A stretch of 64,000 bases of DNA from Sepioteuthis lessoniana (GCA_963585895.1 CAUZXS010004319.1:41001-105000); one strand, 5' to 3'; counted from the stretch's first letter, positions 19,113 to 29,530 are shown. The notes: generated from the sequence alone by a model not told the origin. Numbers and translations are program-made.

Positions 19113-19829
19113 CTCCTTTAAGAGTTTTCCCCACCTGCGTTAGTTAATGGCTTCTCACTGGAGTTTGAGTGACAGGAAGTCTCCTCAAGTCTCCATATAT
19201 ACTGTCCGATCTTAATAATGTTGTATTCTGGACGGTCTCCTCTCATCCTTTCATTCCCAAGTCCTCGAGTCCCAGTACTAATCTTTTGGCCACTGTACCG
19301 AGCGCACCAATTACAATTGGTATCACCGTTACAATCATGTTCCATATTTTTTCAGTTCTCTAGCAAGATCTGAATACTTGTGCCTCTTTTCACTTTCTTT
19401 CAGTTTTATTCAGTGGTTAGCCGGAACAACATTGTTCACTATTCGGCAGGTTCTCTTTTTTGATGACTATCACTCGGTCTGGTCGTCTGATCGAGATGAG
19501 GTGATCCGTTTGTATCTCAAAATTCCAGAGAATTTTGAGTGTCTCATTTTCAGGACGGATTCTGGGTTGTGCATATACCATTTCTTCGTTTGTTCAAATT
19601 TAAACTTCTTGCACAATTCCCAGTAGATTACCTTCCCACCCAGTCGTGTTTAGTCTTATACTCTTTCTACGAAAACTTTCTGCATTCGTTTATTATGTGA
19701 TTGATCGTTTCATCTCTATCACTACATAATCTACATCAGCTGTTTTGTTGCATCTTGTCTATTTTTTTCTTTCCATTGTTAGGAGAGATTCAGTTTCTTA
19801 AGGTTTCCCTTCCTTGGCCATGTTCAGGT
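19113..19829 (-). mobile_element. LINE-R copy 3 (main part)
   Basis: The minus strand has the same 3' UTR as copy 2b ('aaaactcttaaaggagtaaa'), ACNT-like and TVTK-like segments, and a GVHN-like upstream part. It extends further 5' than the others, to the region of the zinc-knuckle ('agattatgtagtgatagaga'). Frames are broken. A SINE-A interrupts it at 19,843. Confidence 0.85.
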
Positions 19830-19842
19830 TTTCTCGTGTAAG

Positions 19843-20094
19843 TAAAGTAAAGTTGGCGACCATAGTCGAGGGTAACCCGAAGGCTCCCTTTTCGATAGCT
19901 ACTACACCAAGGTGTAGGAGAGGGCGCTACTCCTTCCCTGGATTGCTCTACTTTACCCTTGATCCGTACCTTATAATGCTGAGTGTTAAGCAAGGAGGCA
20001 TCAAGTACCATTTTTTTAGTCTTTGGTATGACTCGACCTGGGACTGAACCCAGGTCTCCCGGGCCATTGGCGAACACTCTAACCGCTAGGCCAA
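19843..20094 (-). mobile_element. SINE-A, full length, with 13-bp TSD
   Basis: Reads on the minus strand from TTGGCCTAGCGGTTAGAGTG through GGTTCAGTCCC and 'gtcgagtcataccaaagact' to the end 'gtcgccaactttactttact'. A perfect TSD TTTCTCGTGTAAG lies at 19,830-19,842 and 20,095-20,107. The simple tail is (TTTAC)n-like. The 95-codon minus and 77-codon plus frames are incidental. Confidence 0.96.
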
Positions 20095-20107
20095 TTTCTC
20101 GTGTAAG

Positions 20108-20296
20108 ATTTACTAATTATTTGCGCTTCTATTTGGTTTGAGTGTTCTCGTTTTTCTGTATTTACTGTCTCGATCCTTGTTTCTGGGTCTTGTTGACATG
20201 TATCACTATTTATTTGTTGGCGTATTTCTAATATTTCAAGGTCAGAAAACCAACCTTTCTTTATTGTCCTTATTAGTTTGATCAGCGAGTTTTGGG
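20108..20296 (-). mobile_element. LINE-R copy 3 (5' part)
   Basis: Continues LINE-R beyond the SINE-A insertion, since the TSD shows it was contiguous. The coding sense is decayed. It stops at a (CTT)n tract. Confidence 0.7.
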
Positions 20297-20317
20297 CTTC
20301 TTCTTCTTCTTCTTCTT

Positions 20318-20396
<79 letters not shown>
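20297..20396. repeat. (CTT)n(ATT)n compound microsatellite
   Basis: About 16 CTT units followed by about 17 ATT units, directly at the 5' boundary of LINE-R copy 3. Confidence 0.98.
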
Positions 20397-20397
<1 letters not shown>

Positions 20398-20449
20398 ATA
20401 TGAATATTTACTTGAAATCTTTTAATTAGTGGAAAAAACCCATTCACAT

Positions 20450-20515
20450 TGGCGTTAAATAACCCACTAGAGATATGCCGTTGAACAAATAAACCTAAAA
20501 CGTTTGGCAAGTTTT
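20450..20515 (+). repeat. CR/SINE-C type tail
   Basis: 'ggcgttaaataacccactag' + 'agatatgccgttgaacaaat'. No body attached. Confidence 0.5.
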
Positions 20516-20589
20516 TGAGCTATATAATCCCTTTAGAACTCATGAGGATATTTAATACTTACCGAAAATAAAAATAATTATTACTATAA

Positions 20590-20880
20590 TCACATATCTA
20601 ATGCTATCATATTTGATTATCATGGTAGCTATTTGTATTTATACACAATTATATGCTTTCAAGAAACTATTTCAATTTAAAAATAATCCTTTATGTGCTA
20701 ACAAATGATTTGTTCTAAATAGGAATAGTTTCTTGAAAGCATATAATTGTGTATAGATTATTAGTATTAGATTGGAATACTTGAAACCATATGACATACA
20801 AATTTGTATTTAAATAGTTCATCGAGGCTGTAATTGTTTATAAATAATTATCATTATAAGTTACTTGAAACTTTATAATT
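20590..20880. repeat. Minisatellite-2 with perfect 31-bp inverted repeat
   Basis: Degenerate minisatellite-2 units ('atacttgaaaccatatgac'). Arms 20,641-20,671 and 20,724-20,754 are perfect 31-bp reverse complements around a 52-base loop. No coding sense. Confidence 0.85.
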
Positions 20881-21300
20881 TTCGGATCCCCACCCACGAA
20901 AAAAAAAAAAATAAAAAGAACCCCCCCCCAAAACAAAACAAAAAAACAAAAACAAACGATTTACCTCGGCATTAAATGACCCCAAAAATGTTTACGTGCC
21001 GTGACTCAACCAACCATCCAAGCAACCAAACTTATGACTACATTCATTTATTCATTTTTTCTTTGCTTTCATTTCGTTTCACTGAAAGAATATCCAGGGC
21101 AAATAGCAAAACGGCGGAGGTGAGAAAAACGATGAGTTAGAAGGAGTGCTATGAATTCTCTAGACCGACCACTCGTTAATCAACGAGAAGAAGAACAGAC
21201 GACAGTTAAAAGAAAAGAAAAAAAAAAGAAAAAGAAAAAGAAAAAAGAAAAGACTTACTATAAACAGCTTGCAACAATTGCTTTCTATTATTTACACTGC
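20881..21300. other. Low-complexity and tail fragments
   Basis: A/C-rich run 20,900-20,955, a diverged CR/SINE-C tail 20,965-21,030 ending 'caaccaaccatccaagcaac', and an A/G-rich run 21,205-21,255. No gene. Confidence 0.5.
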
Positions 21301-21450
21301 GATTAACATTTTATTTCTGCGCCATCTCTACGTTGCTTAATGTCGTTTAAAATGATGTATTTCAAATTACTTCGTTTAAAAAACAATAAAACTAGTGAAA
21401 CTTTCTGCAATGGTGAGTGGGGACCCATCATAGCAATAAGTTTCACGGGT

Positions 21451-21683
21451 TTTGTTGTGCCCATGGTGTAAAAACTAAAGCGGAAGACTGGAGATTCGTA
21501 TAAGTTTGCTCTAACTCCAGTCGCGCTTTCATGTTCCCTTTCGGACAAATGCGCCTGAAAGTGAATGCAATAGCGTGACTTTGGGAAAAGTATTTAACCC
21601 CTTATCCACCAAGATATGGGTTAAATAGTATCGCTGCTGTTCTTCTACAAGGATTGCTTTGACTTTAAATAACGTATGAAGGA
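21451..21683 (+). mobile_element. SINE-C, split by LINE-G copy 3
   Basis: Degenerate head 'tgcccatggtgtaaaaac', 'actccagtcgcgctttcatg', 'atatgggttaaatagtatcg', 'ctgttcttctacaaggattg', 'aaataacgtatgaagg'. The rest of its tail ('ttgctattccattaaacaaa') is found at 22,203 after the LINE. Confidence 0.8.
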
Positions 21684-22197
21684 TCATCATCATCATCATC
21701 ATCATCATGTCGCGCTGGTAGCACGGATATCCCTGACCCTCTCTCGCCACTCCTTCCTATCGTTCATCGCCCTAGGCAGGTCTTCAGGACAACATCCCGT
21801 ATCCTCACATAGCTGCTGAATGTGTTCGTGCTGGTCGTCCTGCTTTTGCACGGCCATGTGTGGGGGTCCATAAGAGTACATCTCTAATGAGTTCGTCCCT
21901 GCTTCTCCAGCAGCGTCCTGCATGTCTGGCTCGCCTAACTTGAATAGTTTTCGTGATAGGAGGCAGGTGGCCGTATAGTTGGTGTCTTGTGGGGTGTTGC
22001 CTCCAGGACTTGTTCAAGATTGCTCGCAGCATTCTTGTGTAATTGCCGTCTAGCTTCTTCTCCAGCCGTTTTGTTAGCGTCCATGTAGTGGACCCATATA
22101 GCAGTATCGATGTGACCGCTGCCTGGAAGAAACTGCGTTTCATTTTATCGGTTAGATCTGATTTCCATATAATCGATAGCCTATTGATAGCTCTCCA
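21684..22197 (-). mobile_element. LINE-G copy 3: RT C-terminal region, frame largely open
   Basis: The minus strand keeps long open frames (21,805-22,221 and 21,529-21,750). It reads AINRLSIIWKSDLTDKMKRS, FFQAAVTSILLYGSTTWTLT, KRLEKKLDGNYTRMLRAILN, LYGHLPPITKTIQVRRARHA, RCWRSRDELI, GRAKAGRPART, with one frameshift near 21,815 before QQLCEDTGCCPEDLP. The 3' tail is (ATC)n at 21,685-21,708 on the plus strand. The RT catalytic box is missing because of 5' truncation. It is inserted in SINE-C; TSD candidates 'tatgaagg' and 'ccataagg' are imperfect. Confidence 0.92.
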
Positions 22198-22410
22198 TAA
22201 GGTTGCTATTCCATTAAACAAAGAAAACTAGTCAAACTTTGCTGTTATGGTTTAAGTATGAAGTCACTTGACTGTCAAATTATCTTTCCTTTCGGTTTAG
22301 ATTGAAGTATTTTATATTAGTGCATTTTAAACTTGTTCGCCTCTCTATACACCCTGTGCTGATGTATAGATAGATAGGCGAGGTTAAGTGACTCAACATT
22401 TATTCTTTAT

Positions 22411-22672
22411 TAGGGGCGCAGGTGGTGTAACGGTTATGGTCACAGGAAATAGACCCGTCGAACAGAGTTCAAAATTCAGGACGATGCTGTTTGCATTTCA
22501 CAAAGAGCTCATACCCTTCGGAATGATATGAATCTATATATGGTCCTCTGATTCGGCAAGCCTCTTTAACCCGGCATATAATTAAACTAGGAGAAGGAAA
22601 ACTCCGAATTTAAACCAGCTTTACTCCGCTTAAAAAAGTGAACTTGTATCACATTCTGCTCACATACTCTTT
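22411..22672 (+). mobile_element. SINE-B, diverged
   Basis: 'ggggcgcaggtggtgtaacg' head, box-B-like GAGTTCAAAATTC, 'aactaggagaaggaaaactc', 'tactccgcttaaaaaagtg'. Many substitutions, so older than the other copies. Confidence 0.75.
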
Positions 22673-22712
22673 TATCTCAGCCCAAATGCTAGAATAAAAA
22701 TAGATTACTTCG

Positions 22713-22965
22713 ATCTCTTTGTTTAATGGCTTATCAACATTCATGGGTTATTTAATGCCAAAGCCAGCCTTATAAAAGAACAGCAGTGATAATATATAAC
22801 CCATAGACGAGAAGATAAGGAGTGGTGCAATTTAACCCATAGCTGTTGAGGATAAGGGAGGTCATATCTTTCCTTAGGGCATTGGTTCAAAAGTGAACGT
22901 AATACCGCGACTAGAGTTTGAACTCACTTCAATGTCGCAGTCCAGCTCGCCACGGGGACTGGTTT
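22713..22965 (-). mobile_element. SINE-C, reverse, diverged
   Basis: 'tctttgtttaatggcttatc', 'ggttatttaatgccaaagcc', 'acccatagctgttgaggata', and box-B-like region 'gagtttgaactcac' in reverse. Confidence 0.75.
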
Positions 22966-23107
22966 TATTTCTTTTTGAATGTACAAACAATGATATACAT
23001 CATTTTACCAAAAATAGATTATACAGACATATCGGAACAAGTTTGGAGCACACATGCGGGTCAAACTCACAGCACTTACGAAACTAGTCGAGGCAGTTAG
23101 GATGAAA

Positions 23108-23180
23108 AAGAACAGACAAGAAGGAAAACTCCGAATTCAAACTAGCTGTACTTCGCTTAGAAAATGACCCTGTGAAGTTG
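23108..23180 (+). mobile_element. SINE-B fragment
   Basis: 'agaaggaaaactccgaattc' + 'aaactagctg' + 'cttagaaaatgaccctgtg'. Only the 3' third of SINE-B. Confidence 0.65.
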
Positions 23181-23443
23181 AGAGTTATATATAAAATTTT
23201 TTGTAAAGTTGAGAGTTTTTATATAAAAATTTTTGTAAAATTTTTGCGTGCAAGTTTATCAGCAAAATTGTCGTGCAATTTTCAAAATTGCTTTCTTATT
23301 TAGTTATATACCAAATTTAAGACAAAATTCTCCACTGGTTTCCAGAAATGTTTTGATCTTTTTGAACTGAAAAGTTTCATAATATATATTTTTATGACGA
23401 TTTCAGTAAACTTTTAATTTTTGTAACCTGATTTTAAGGTAAG

Positions 23444-23698
23444 TAAAGTTGGCGACAGTAGTCGAGGGCTACCCGAAAGCTCCCTTTTCAATAGCTTCTA
23501 CACCGAGGTGTTGGGGAAGGCGCTACTTTATTCCCTCGATTGCTCCGCTTTATCCTCGAAACGTACCTTATAATGTTGAGTATTAAGCAAAGAGGTATCA
23601 AGTACCACTTTTTGAGTTTTTGGTATGACTCGACCTGAGATTGAACCCCGGTCTCCCGGGCCATTAGGCGAACTCTCTACCACGAAGCCGATGGGCGG
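23444..23698 (-). mobile_element. SINE-A, full length, with 9-bp TSD
   Basis: The minus strand reads from the head through GGTTCAATCTC to 'gtcgccaactttac'. The TSD TAAGGTAAG lies at 23,435-23,443 and 23,699-23,707. Because the TSD resembles the SINE's own end, its exact edge is uncertain by a few bases. Confidence 0.88.
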
Positions 23699-23809
23699 TA
23701 AGGTAAGATGCCACAAAATGCATATTTTAGCGGTAAGAAAACATCGAAATATTTTCTATAAGTCAGGAAATACCGTAAAAACGCTATTGGTAGAACATGG
23801 TATATATTC

Positions 23810-24620
23810 ATATATATAGGAACTCAACTGATTTCCATCCAGAAAAAAAAAAGTTAATTTTCGAGCAAAAAAAAAAAAAAAGGTTCGGGAAGCTGTAATT
23901 TTTATATCTGGCTTTTTGCATTTATTGACTAATTGGCGCATTCGCGCAAGTTTTTAAATTTCGGGATACTTCGCAGACGACAATATTTGACTTGCTGCAA
24001 AAAATTAGAAAGATCAACACTCAAAATGGTTTTAGAAATCTTTTCTCTTCAAAAATATTTAGAATAAAATTTCTTTGTCAATTAGATTTATTGATAGATC
24101 ATCAACTTTTTAAAATCTAGTTTCGAGCATTTTTAACCGAAGAAATAAATATTTCTTCTGTAAGTATGGAATTGTCTATACTTATTCAACTAGCATTTAG
24201 TAATGAATTATTACCTATTCACATACCTTTCGGTTTATTTCTTTTGAGTAAAAATCTGTATTCTTGTCATTCAAGAAGGAATTTCATTTCAACTCCTTTA
24301 ATTTTTCTTAAATCAAGCGAATGTTTGTTTTATATTTGCGTCAAAAATATTCATCTTTCTCCCGTTGATTGCAGTTCGCATGAAATACAGAGTTTTACAT
24401 GCATAGATTAAGTCCCTTTCTAAAATGCTAACAGTCATTGCTATACTTCATTGCAGGAATCTTTTCTATATATATTAAAATATCTACGCTCTGACTAACT
24501 TAATCTTTGTTTATAAGAAAAGATTTTCTTCTTTTGTTTTTCCGCAAATGTTTCACTCATTTTAAAAATATTAAATTCATAAATTTGTATGCAATTTTAT
24601 TAATTCCTTTTTACATTTAT
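23810..24620 (+). repeat. Dispersed repeat Z, copy 2
   Basis: Aligns with 2,935-3,740 and 4,599-4,735. It is not interrupted by a LINE here and so represents the empty-site arrangement. It is AT-rich with no credible coding frame. Confidence 0.6.
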
Positions 24621-24624
24621 CTGA

Positions 24625-24739
<115 letters not shown>

Positions 24740-25118
24740 CATTGATAGCAAAAATCTAACTTAAAATGTGTGTATTCATTTTCACTACTTGCATGAGCTG
24801 TTAATGCTCCTATAAAGCTTAGTTTTAGATTAATTTTGTCAATTTTAGATTTTTTGGTTTTTACTTGTGTGTCAAAACTCTAATAAATATTAAATTAATT
24901 CCACACTATGGCTGTTTAGAAGTCATGAAAGGATTCCTGGTGAAATTCTGACCCATAAACATGTTCCCATTGTATGGCTTATCATATTTTTGACAAATTT
25001 GACCGACCCAAATTTTTTATGAAACGGCTAATTTAGTCAACTGTGCTAGACTGATAATCGTGTAACATGATTTCTTACATCATAGTATCATACTTATGCC
25101 TTTTTTTACTCAGTCCGG

Positions 25119-25121
<3 letters not shown>

Positions 25122-25203
<82 letters not shown>
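25122..25203. repeat. (TA)n microsatellite
   Basis: About 40 TA units with one TG interruption. Confidence 0.98.
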
Positions 25204-25206
<3 letters not shown>

Positions 25207-25400
25207 CATTGGTACATGGAAATTTAAAAAGACTAACACTTAAAGACATATGCGAAAATTGGAGGATTTACAATATGAAGAAATTTTATTGAAATCGCAA
25301 GTGCCCTTTCATCTGAGATTTGTCAAGCAACATCCTTCAGTTGTCGTTTAAAATCAATGTAAATAAGATTAAGTAAAAGGTGGGTGAAAATAAAAATGAT
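25204..25400 (-). repeat. Penelope-like end motif (degenerate)
   Basis: The minus strand reads 'ctcagatgaaagggcacttg' + 'cgatttcaataaa', matching the CTGATGA-GGGCACTTGCCC-GAAAC layout common at Penelope-like termini, with substitutions in both core blocks. It abuts a TA tract. Confidence 0.35.
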
Positions 25401-25740
25401 AGCAAGACAAAGTGAGGAGAAAGAAAAATTAAAACCACCCTAAGTCAGGTAAGAGAATTCTCCTAATAAATTCAAAGAGTGTTTAGGGTTTTGCTTGCAT
25501 AGAGAAGACCTATATAGTAAAAAATAAATGGCCTCCACGACAACTAGATGTTGTTTCGTTTTAGCTCTGTACAAGGCCACAAAACACTCTTTATTTCGCA
25601 AAATTGTAAGAAGACATACAATGTTAGAGGAGCATGAAGCCCCAAAAGTTTTGAGGCGGGGGAGGGATAGAGACTATGAGGCGCGCAACAATCACCAAAA
25701 TACAACATTCGCGCTATGAGAACCTACTTAAAACCAGGTG
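25401..25740. other. Unassigned sequence
   Basis: A 63-codon plus frame at 25,528-25,719 shows no recognisable motif. Sequence not matched elsewhere in the window. Confidence 0.35.
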
Positions 25741-26176
25741 AAATGAATGACTTATTTACACTGAAGACATACATATGATTGAATGATGGGGAAGGAGAGA
25801 CCCCCCTCCAAAAAATAATTGGTAAAAACAAGGATAAAAACCCCGTTTGGTTACCATCCCGTCCGCCCATCTATGATGTGGAGAGCTGACTGTTTTGCGG
25901 TGTCCAAGCGGACCGAAAACAAGCCGAGCTATTCCTATAGAGGAGTAGATATAAACTAACGGGATAAAAGAAACGTAAGGGAGGGCGTGGTGAGGAATAA
26001 GTGGCATAGATTACAGTAATGTGGGTTCAAGATCCTCATAAATGATAGGACAGGGGGAAGGTTAAGGTGATAAAAGAATGGGGGATGACGAGGATCTTGG
26101 AAACTAACAACTAAGTGATGAACCAATGACACACTTCAAACTGCTAACTGTTAATGGGTATAAGAATTCCTACTTC
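25741..26176 (-). mobile_element. LINE-T: probable 3' UTR
   Basis: Lies directly downstream (minus sense) of the LINE-T frame with no other family boundary visible. No coding sense. Assigned to the LINE by position only. Confidence 0.45.
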
Positions 26177-26892
26177 TCAGGAGTGGGGTCCCGAAGGACC
26201 CGGATCATCGTCGCCATGTGCAGAAAGAGGAGGGAAGGATGACTCTGACGTTGCTCCCTTTTGTACGACCAGGCTCGCTGCATACACCCACCTTTGGTCG
26301 AATGTTATGCGGTCCAAGCGTTTTCTATCGCATCTAATTTTGACCCTAAGCCGATGTCTAAAGAACAAAATCAGATCACGATGAGAAAAATTTGCACCGT
26401 CATACAATCCCTTGTTTTGCGTCTCCCAAATCACCATTTTAGCTACAGCTAGGATCGGGAGGAACACCACACGCTTCTCACCTTGATACGGAGGATCAAT
26501 ATAGTCGACGACGTAACCAACGCCAAGCAGCACAATCTGTTTGGGACTGATACGGACCGTCCACTCCCCGACGTGACTCCAGAACGGGCGAACTCGCTCG
26601 CTGTAGTAGAAGGCATTCAAAGCCGTTTCCTCTAAACCACTGCCGCAGCGAAGACAGTCGGGCATGTCTGCCAAGCACGCCCCGACGTTAAGTGGAAACG
26701 CGTTCCGGGCAAGCCGCCTGGTGAGCGAAAACTCTGAGGTTTTCAAGAAGCTCGAGCCTGGTGCCCAATTCAACTGAGAGCAAATCTCCCCCAGAGACCA
26801 GCCGAGTCGCTCCACGAGAGGATCCGAAGCGGTACCCACCACTAACTCCCGATACAGTTCATTTCGAGGCCGTCTATTGTCTATCGTTCTCT
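26177..26892 (-). mobile_element. LINE-T: RT C-terminal zinc-binding domain, open frame
   Basis: Almost the whole of a 250-codon minus frame. From about residue 22: ELYRELVVGTASDPLVERLG, RRLARNAFPLNVGACLADMP, DCLRCGSGLEETALNAFYYS, VRPFWSHVGEWT, then a hydrophobic stretch and KMVIWETQNKGLYDG...LILFFRHRLRVKI. The DCLRCG...ETALNAFYYSERVRPFW pattern is the C-C-H-type zinc-binding domain at the C-terminus of CR1/TX1-like LINE reverse transcriptases, where C-x2-C, H and C/H are usual; here the expected His and second Cys positions read Asn and Ser. It is GC-rich and unusually well preserved for this window. No RT palm remains. Clade not certain. Confidence 0.8.
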
Positions 26893-27204
26893 TCCGGGAG
26901 GTCTTCCAGGCTATATCCTGTATCGGCACAGAGCTATGTATATCGCTTCCGCATGTCTGGTTTGTCTAACTTTGATAGTTTTTGTGATGGGTGATAGGTG
27001 TCCGTACGGCTGCTGTTTTGTGTGGTGTTGCCTCCAGGACTTGTTCAATACAACTCGCCGCACTCTTGTGTAATTGCCGTCAAGCTTTTTCTCTATACAT
27101 TTAGTTAGCGTCCATGTAGTGCATCCATATAGCAGTATCGACACGACGGTTACTTGGAAAAGACTGCGTTTCATTTCATCGATCAGGTTTGAGTTCCATT
27201 TCAC
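26893..27204 (-). mobile_element. LINE-G copy 4, internally deleted, fused to LINE-T
   Basis: The minus strand reads SNLIDEMKRSLFQVTVVSIL, CTTWTLTKCIEKKLDGNYTR, QPYGHLSPITKTIKVRQTRHA. It then jumps, across a roughly 40-residue gap relative to copy 3, to a short stretch matching LCADTGYSLEDLP in another frame before LINE-T begins. The first dozen residues of the long LINE-T frame are therefore LINE-G sequence. Confidence 0.82.
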
Positions 27205-27689
27205 AGATAAAAATAAGTAAAAAAATTTAAAATTGCGTTCTTATTTCATTTCATTAGTCTTTCTAATTTATTATATTCGATTAGTTTAAAATTTAGATAC
27301 TTGTACGGGAAAGCGCATATTTTTGTTAGTATAAGTTGTAATTCTTTTTGTTCTTAACTTCTTCCTTTCCTTGTGTATGAATGTTACGTATTCACTTATA
27401 ACATCCGGAAAAATTATTATGACGTCAGCCATGATTTGACCGCCTTTGGTTACGTCATGTGACGGGATATATATTATTTTAGGGAAAAATTCACTTCATT
27501 ATTTTGGGGAAATTATTTTCAACGAAAAAAAAAAAAAAAAAGAACAGAATGCAATGAGATTTTTTTTACTTACGATAAATGAGATAGATATTAAGTCGAG
27601 AAAAAATGTCTAACCAACAAATAAGGACAATTCAGTGTTTAGAACATATTAAAAATAATTTGTTTTTTTTTATGTTTTAGATGTAAATA
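27205..27689. other. Unassigned AT-rich sequence with TGACGTCA-like sites
   Basis: 'atgacgtcagcc' at about 27,420 and 'ttacgtcatgtgac' at about 27,450 are CRE-like words about 30 bases apart. No gene start was recognised nearby. Confidence 0.3.
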
Positions 27690-28400
27690 TCTTGAAGCTA
27701 CGTTGATCAACATGTCAATCGAACGGACAGAAAAAAAATCAAAGAACAAAAAAATAATCCTCCAAAAACCAACAAAAAAAAAAAAATCAAAACAAAAAAT
27801 TCACAAAATAAAAAAAATAAAAGAGACAAAAACACCTCCCACAAAAAACAAAAACACATAAAAAGGAAAAAAAAAAAAATTTAAAAATTGCAAAGTACAA
27901 AATCAAACCAAAAAAACAGAATAAAAACAAATAAATAAATAGATGAAAAATAAAAACCAAAAATAAACAAAAATAGCAATATAAAACCAAACTAAACCAA
28001 ACAAAAAATAAAAAGAAACAAAATTAAAAAAGCATAACAAAACAAATCAGACTGACGAAGACAGACAAAAACAACAAAATAAAAAGATAGACCTGCAAAA
28101 AACCAAATAAGAATATTAAAAACAAAACAAGCAAAACACCCCCCCCAAAAAAAAATACAACACAAAAAACAAAAAAGGAAAACATCGAATGAAAAAAAAA
28201 GCAACAAAAACAAAACAGCCGCCCCCTCAAAAAACAAAAAAAAAAAACAAAGCAAAAAAAAAAAAAAAAAAAACAAACCAAATAAAAATAAAGAAAAGAA
28301 AAAACAAACAAGAAAAAAAGCAAAAGTAAAAAAACAAAAAAACAAGCAAAATAAAGATAAAAGAAAACAAAAAATAAACAATTGAAAAAAGAAAAGGCGC
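27690..28400. repeat. A-rich, T-poor low-complexity tract
   Basis: About 700 bases dominated by AAAAAC, AAAC and AAAT words on the plus strand with very few T. The minus-strand frames of 60-143 codons (Phe/Leu/Cys-rich, superficially like membrane proteins) come from TTT, TTG and TGT words and have no domain structure. Confidence 0.9.
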
Positions 28401-28481
28401 TGCTTGCACTTATAAATGCACACATTTCTTTTTTCATTTAAAATCAGTTACCTACAATCTTTAAAAAGTTTTAGAAGAACA

Positions 28482-28741
28482 TCATTAACATCATCATCAT
28501 GTCACGCCATCATCACGGATATCCCTGACCCTTTCTTGCCACCCTTCTCTATCATCCATTGCTTCCGGCAGGTCTTCAGGGATACATCCCGTATCGGCAT
28601 AGAGCTGCTGAAGGTTAGTTCTTGCTGGTCGTCCTGCCTTTGCTCGTCCATGTGAAAGGGTCCACAGGAGTACATCACTTATGAGTTCGTCCCTACTTCT
28701 CCAGCAGTGTCCCGCATGTTTGGTTCGTCCAACTTGGATAG
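28482..28741 (-). mobile_element. LINE-G copy 5, 5'-truncated, with 12-bp TSD
   Basis: 3' end (ATC)n, then RERVRDIRD-like and EDLPEAMDDREGW, LCADTG, AKAGRPARTN and RRDELISDVLL on the minus strand. It breaks off after the RTKHAGH-like segment. The TSD TTTAGAAGAACA lies at 28,470-28,481 and 28,742-28,753. About 260 bp long. Confidence 0.92.
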
Positions 28742-28980
28742 TTTAGAAGAACAGGTTTGTACAAAAATTTTCATTCCCCCACTTTTTTAAAACTCGGCTA
28801 AATATACAGCAGAAAATTTTGTTTAATTCAAAAGAAAATGTCGGCGAATTTCGCACACACCTAAAAATAACCAGAAGGCGCTCATGGTGATGTAATATAA
28901 TGGCCGAGGGATTTCGTTTTATGCCTTTGGGTTTAGTTCGGCTGAGAAGCATGGGTTACTTAGGTGCAACATTAACACAG
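28742..28980. other. Unassigned sequence
   Basis: Contains 'ggcgctcatggtgatgtaat', which might be a degraded tRNA-like SINE head, but no clear box B follows. Confidence 0.3.
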
Positions 28981-29310
28981 GTGTTCACGCGCGCGTGCGG
29001 AGCGGACGAGTCACTCAGAGATGTCACAATAGCCCAGATGGGAAACGGGGCTACCAAGTGCGAATGACGTCACGCACCGGAAGCGTACGGAGGATTTTGG
29101 GAGTTTTTGAAAAAGTCAGTAGAGTTGAGTCCTGCCTCGAGAGAAGACGGTTGACTTTCGCTTGCTCGCGGAGGCCTTGGGCAGGCGTCGCACGAGATGG
29201 GGTGGGGGGCAGAGGAAAATAGAAAGAATGTATATCTCTCTCCTTATGTCGAAGAACCTTTAAACTCAAAGCTAATATAAAGTTTCGTACCGGAACTAAG
29301 AAGTCGTAAG
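28981..29310 (+). promoter_or_regulatory. CpG-dense island with CRE and ETS-type sites
   Basis: I count about 22 CG dinucleotides between 28,981 and 29,220, in a window where CG is otherwise sparse. A perfect CRE, TGACGTCA, is at 29,065-29,072, and CCGGAAG (ETS/GABP-type core) at 29,077-29,083, five bases apart. A donor-like GTAAGTG follows at 29,309. CRE plus ETS in a CpG-rich block is a common promoter arrangement for housekeeping genes in animals. No downstream exon with recognisable protein could be identified. It could instead belong to a recently inserted element. Confidence 0.4.
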
Positions 29311-29379
29311 TGTTTTTGGTGTTTCGAGATTCCTATGTTCTATGTATATATGTTACGGACATTCAATGTATGTTTCACA

Positions 29380-29530
29380 CATAGCCATATCATAGCTATG
29401 GTACAGTGAGACGATTATCGTTGTAAGAAGTGGAATCAGCAACCCAAGTTCAAAATTCAACGAGGCTCTGCTATTTCACCAGATAACTATCAAGGTTTTA
29501 TGTGCCATTAAACCAAATCATCTTAACGTA
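29380..29530 (+). mobile_element. SINE-C-like degenerate copy
   Basis: 'acgattatcgttgtaagaag', 'caagttcaaaattcaa' where box B would be, and the end 'gtgccattaaaccaaatc'. Heavily diverged. Confidence 0.4.

Noticed and set aside
21805..22221. Active reverse transcriptase gene
   Set aside because: Open but 5'-truncated: the palm domain with the catalytic aspartates is absent and the following part is frame-shifted.
27992..28423. 143-codon Phe/Leu/Cys-rich frame resembling a membrane protein
   Set aside because: Product of the A/C-rich low-complexity tract read on the minus strand. Overlapping frames are open too.
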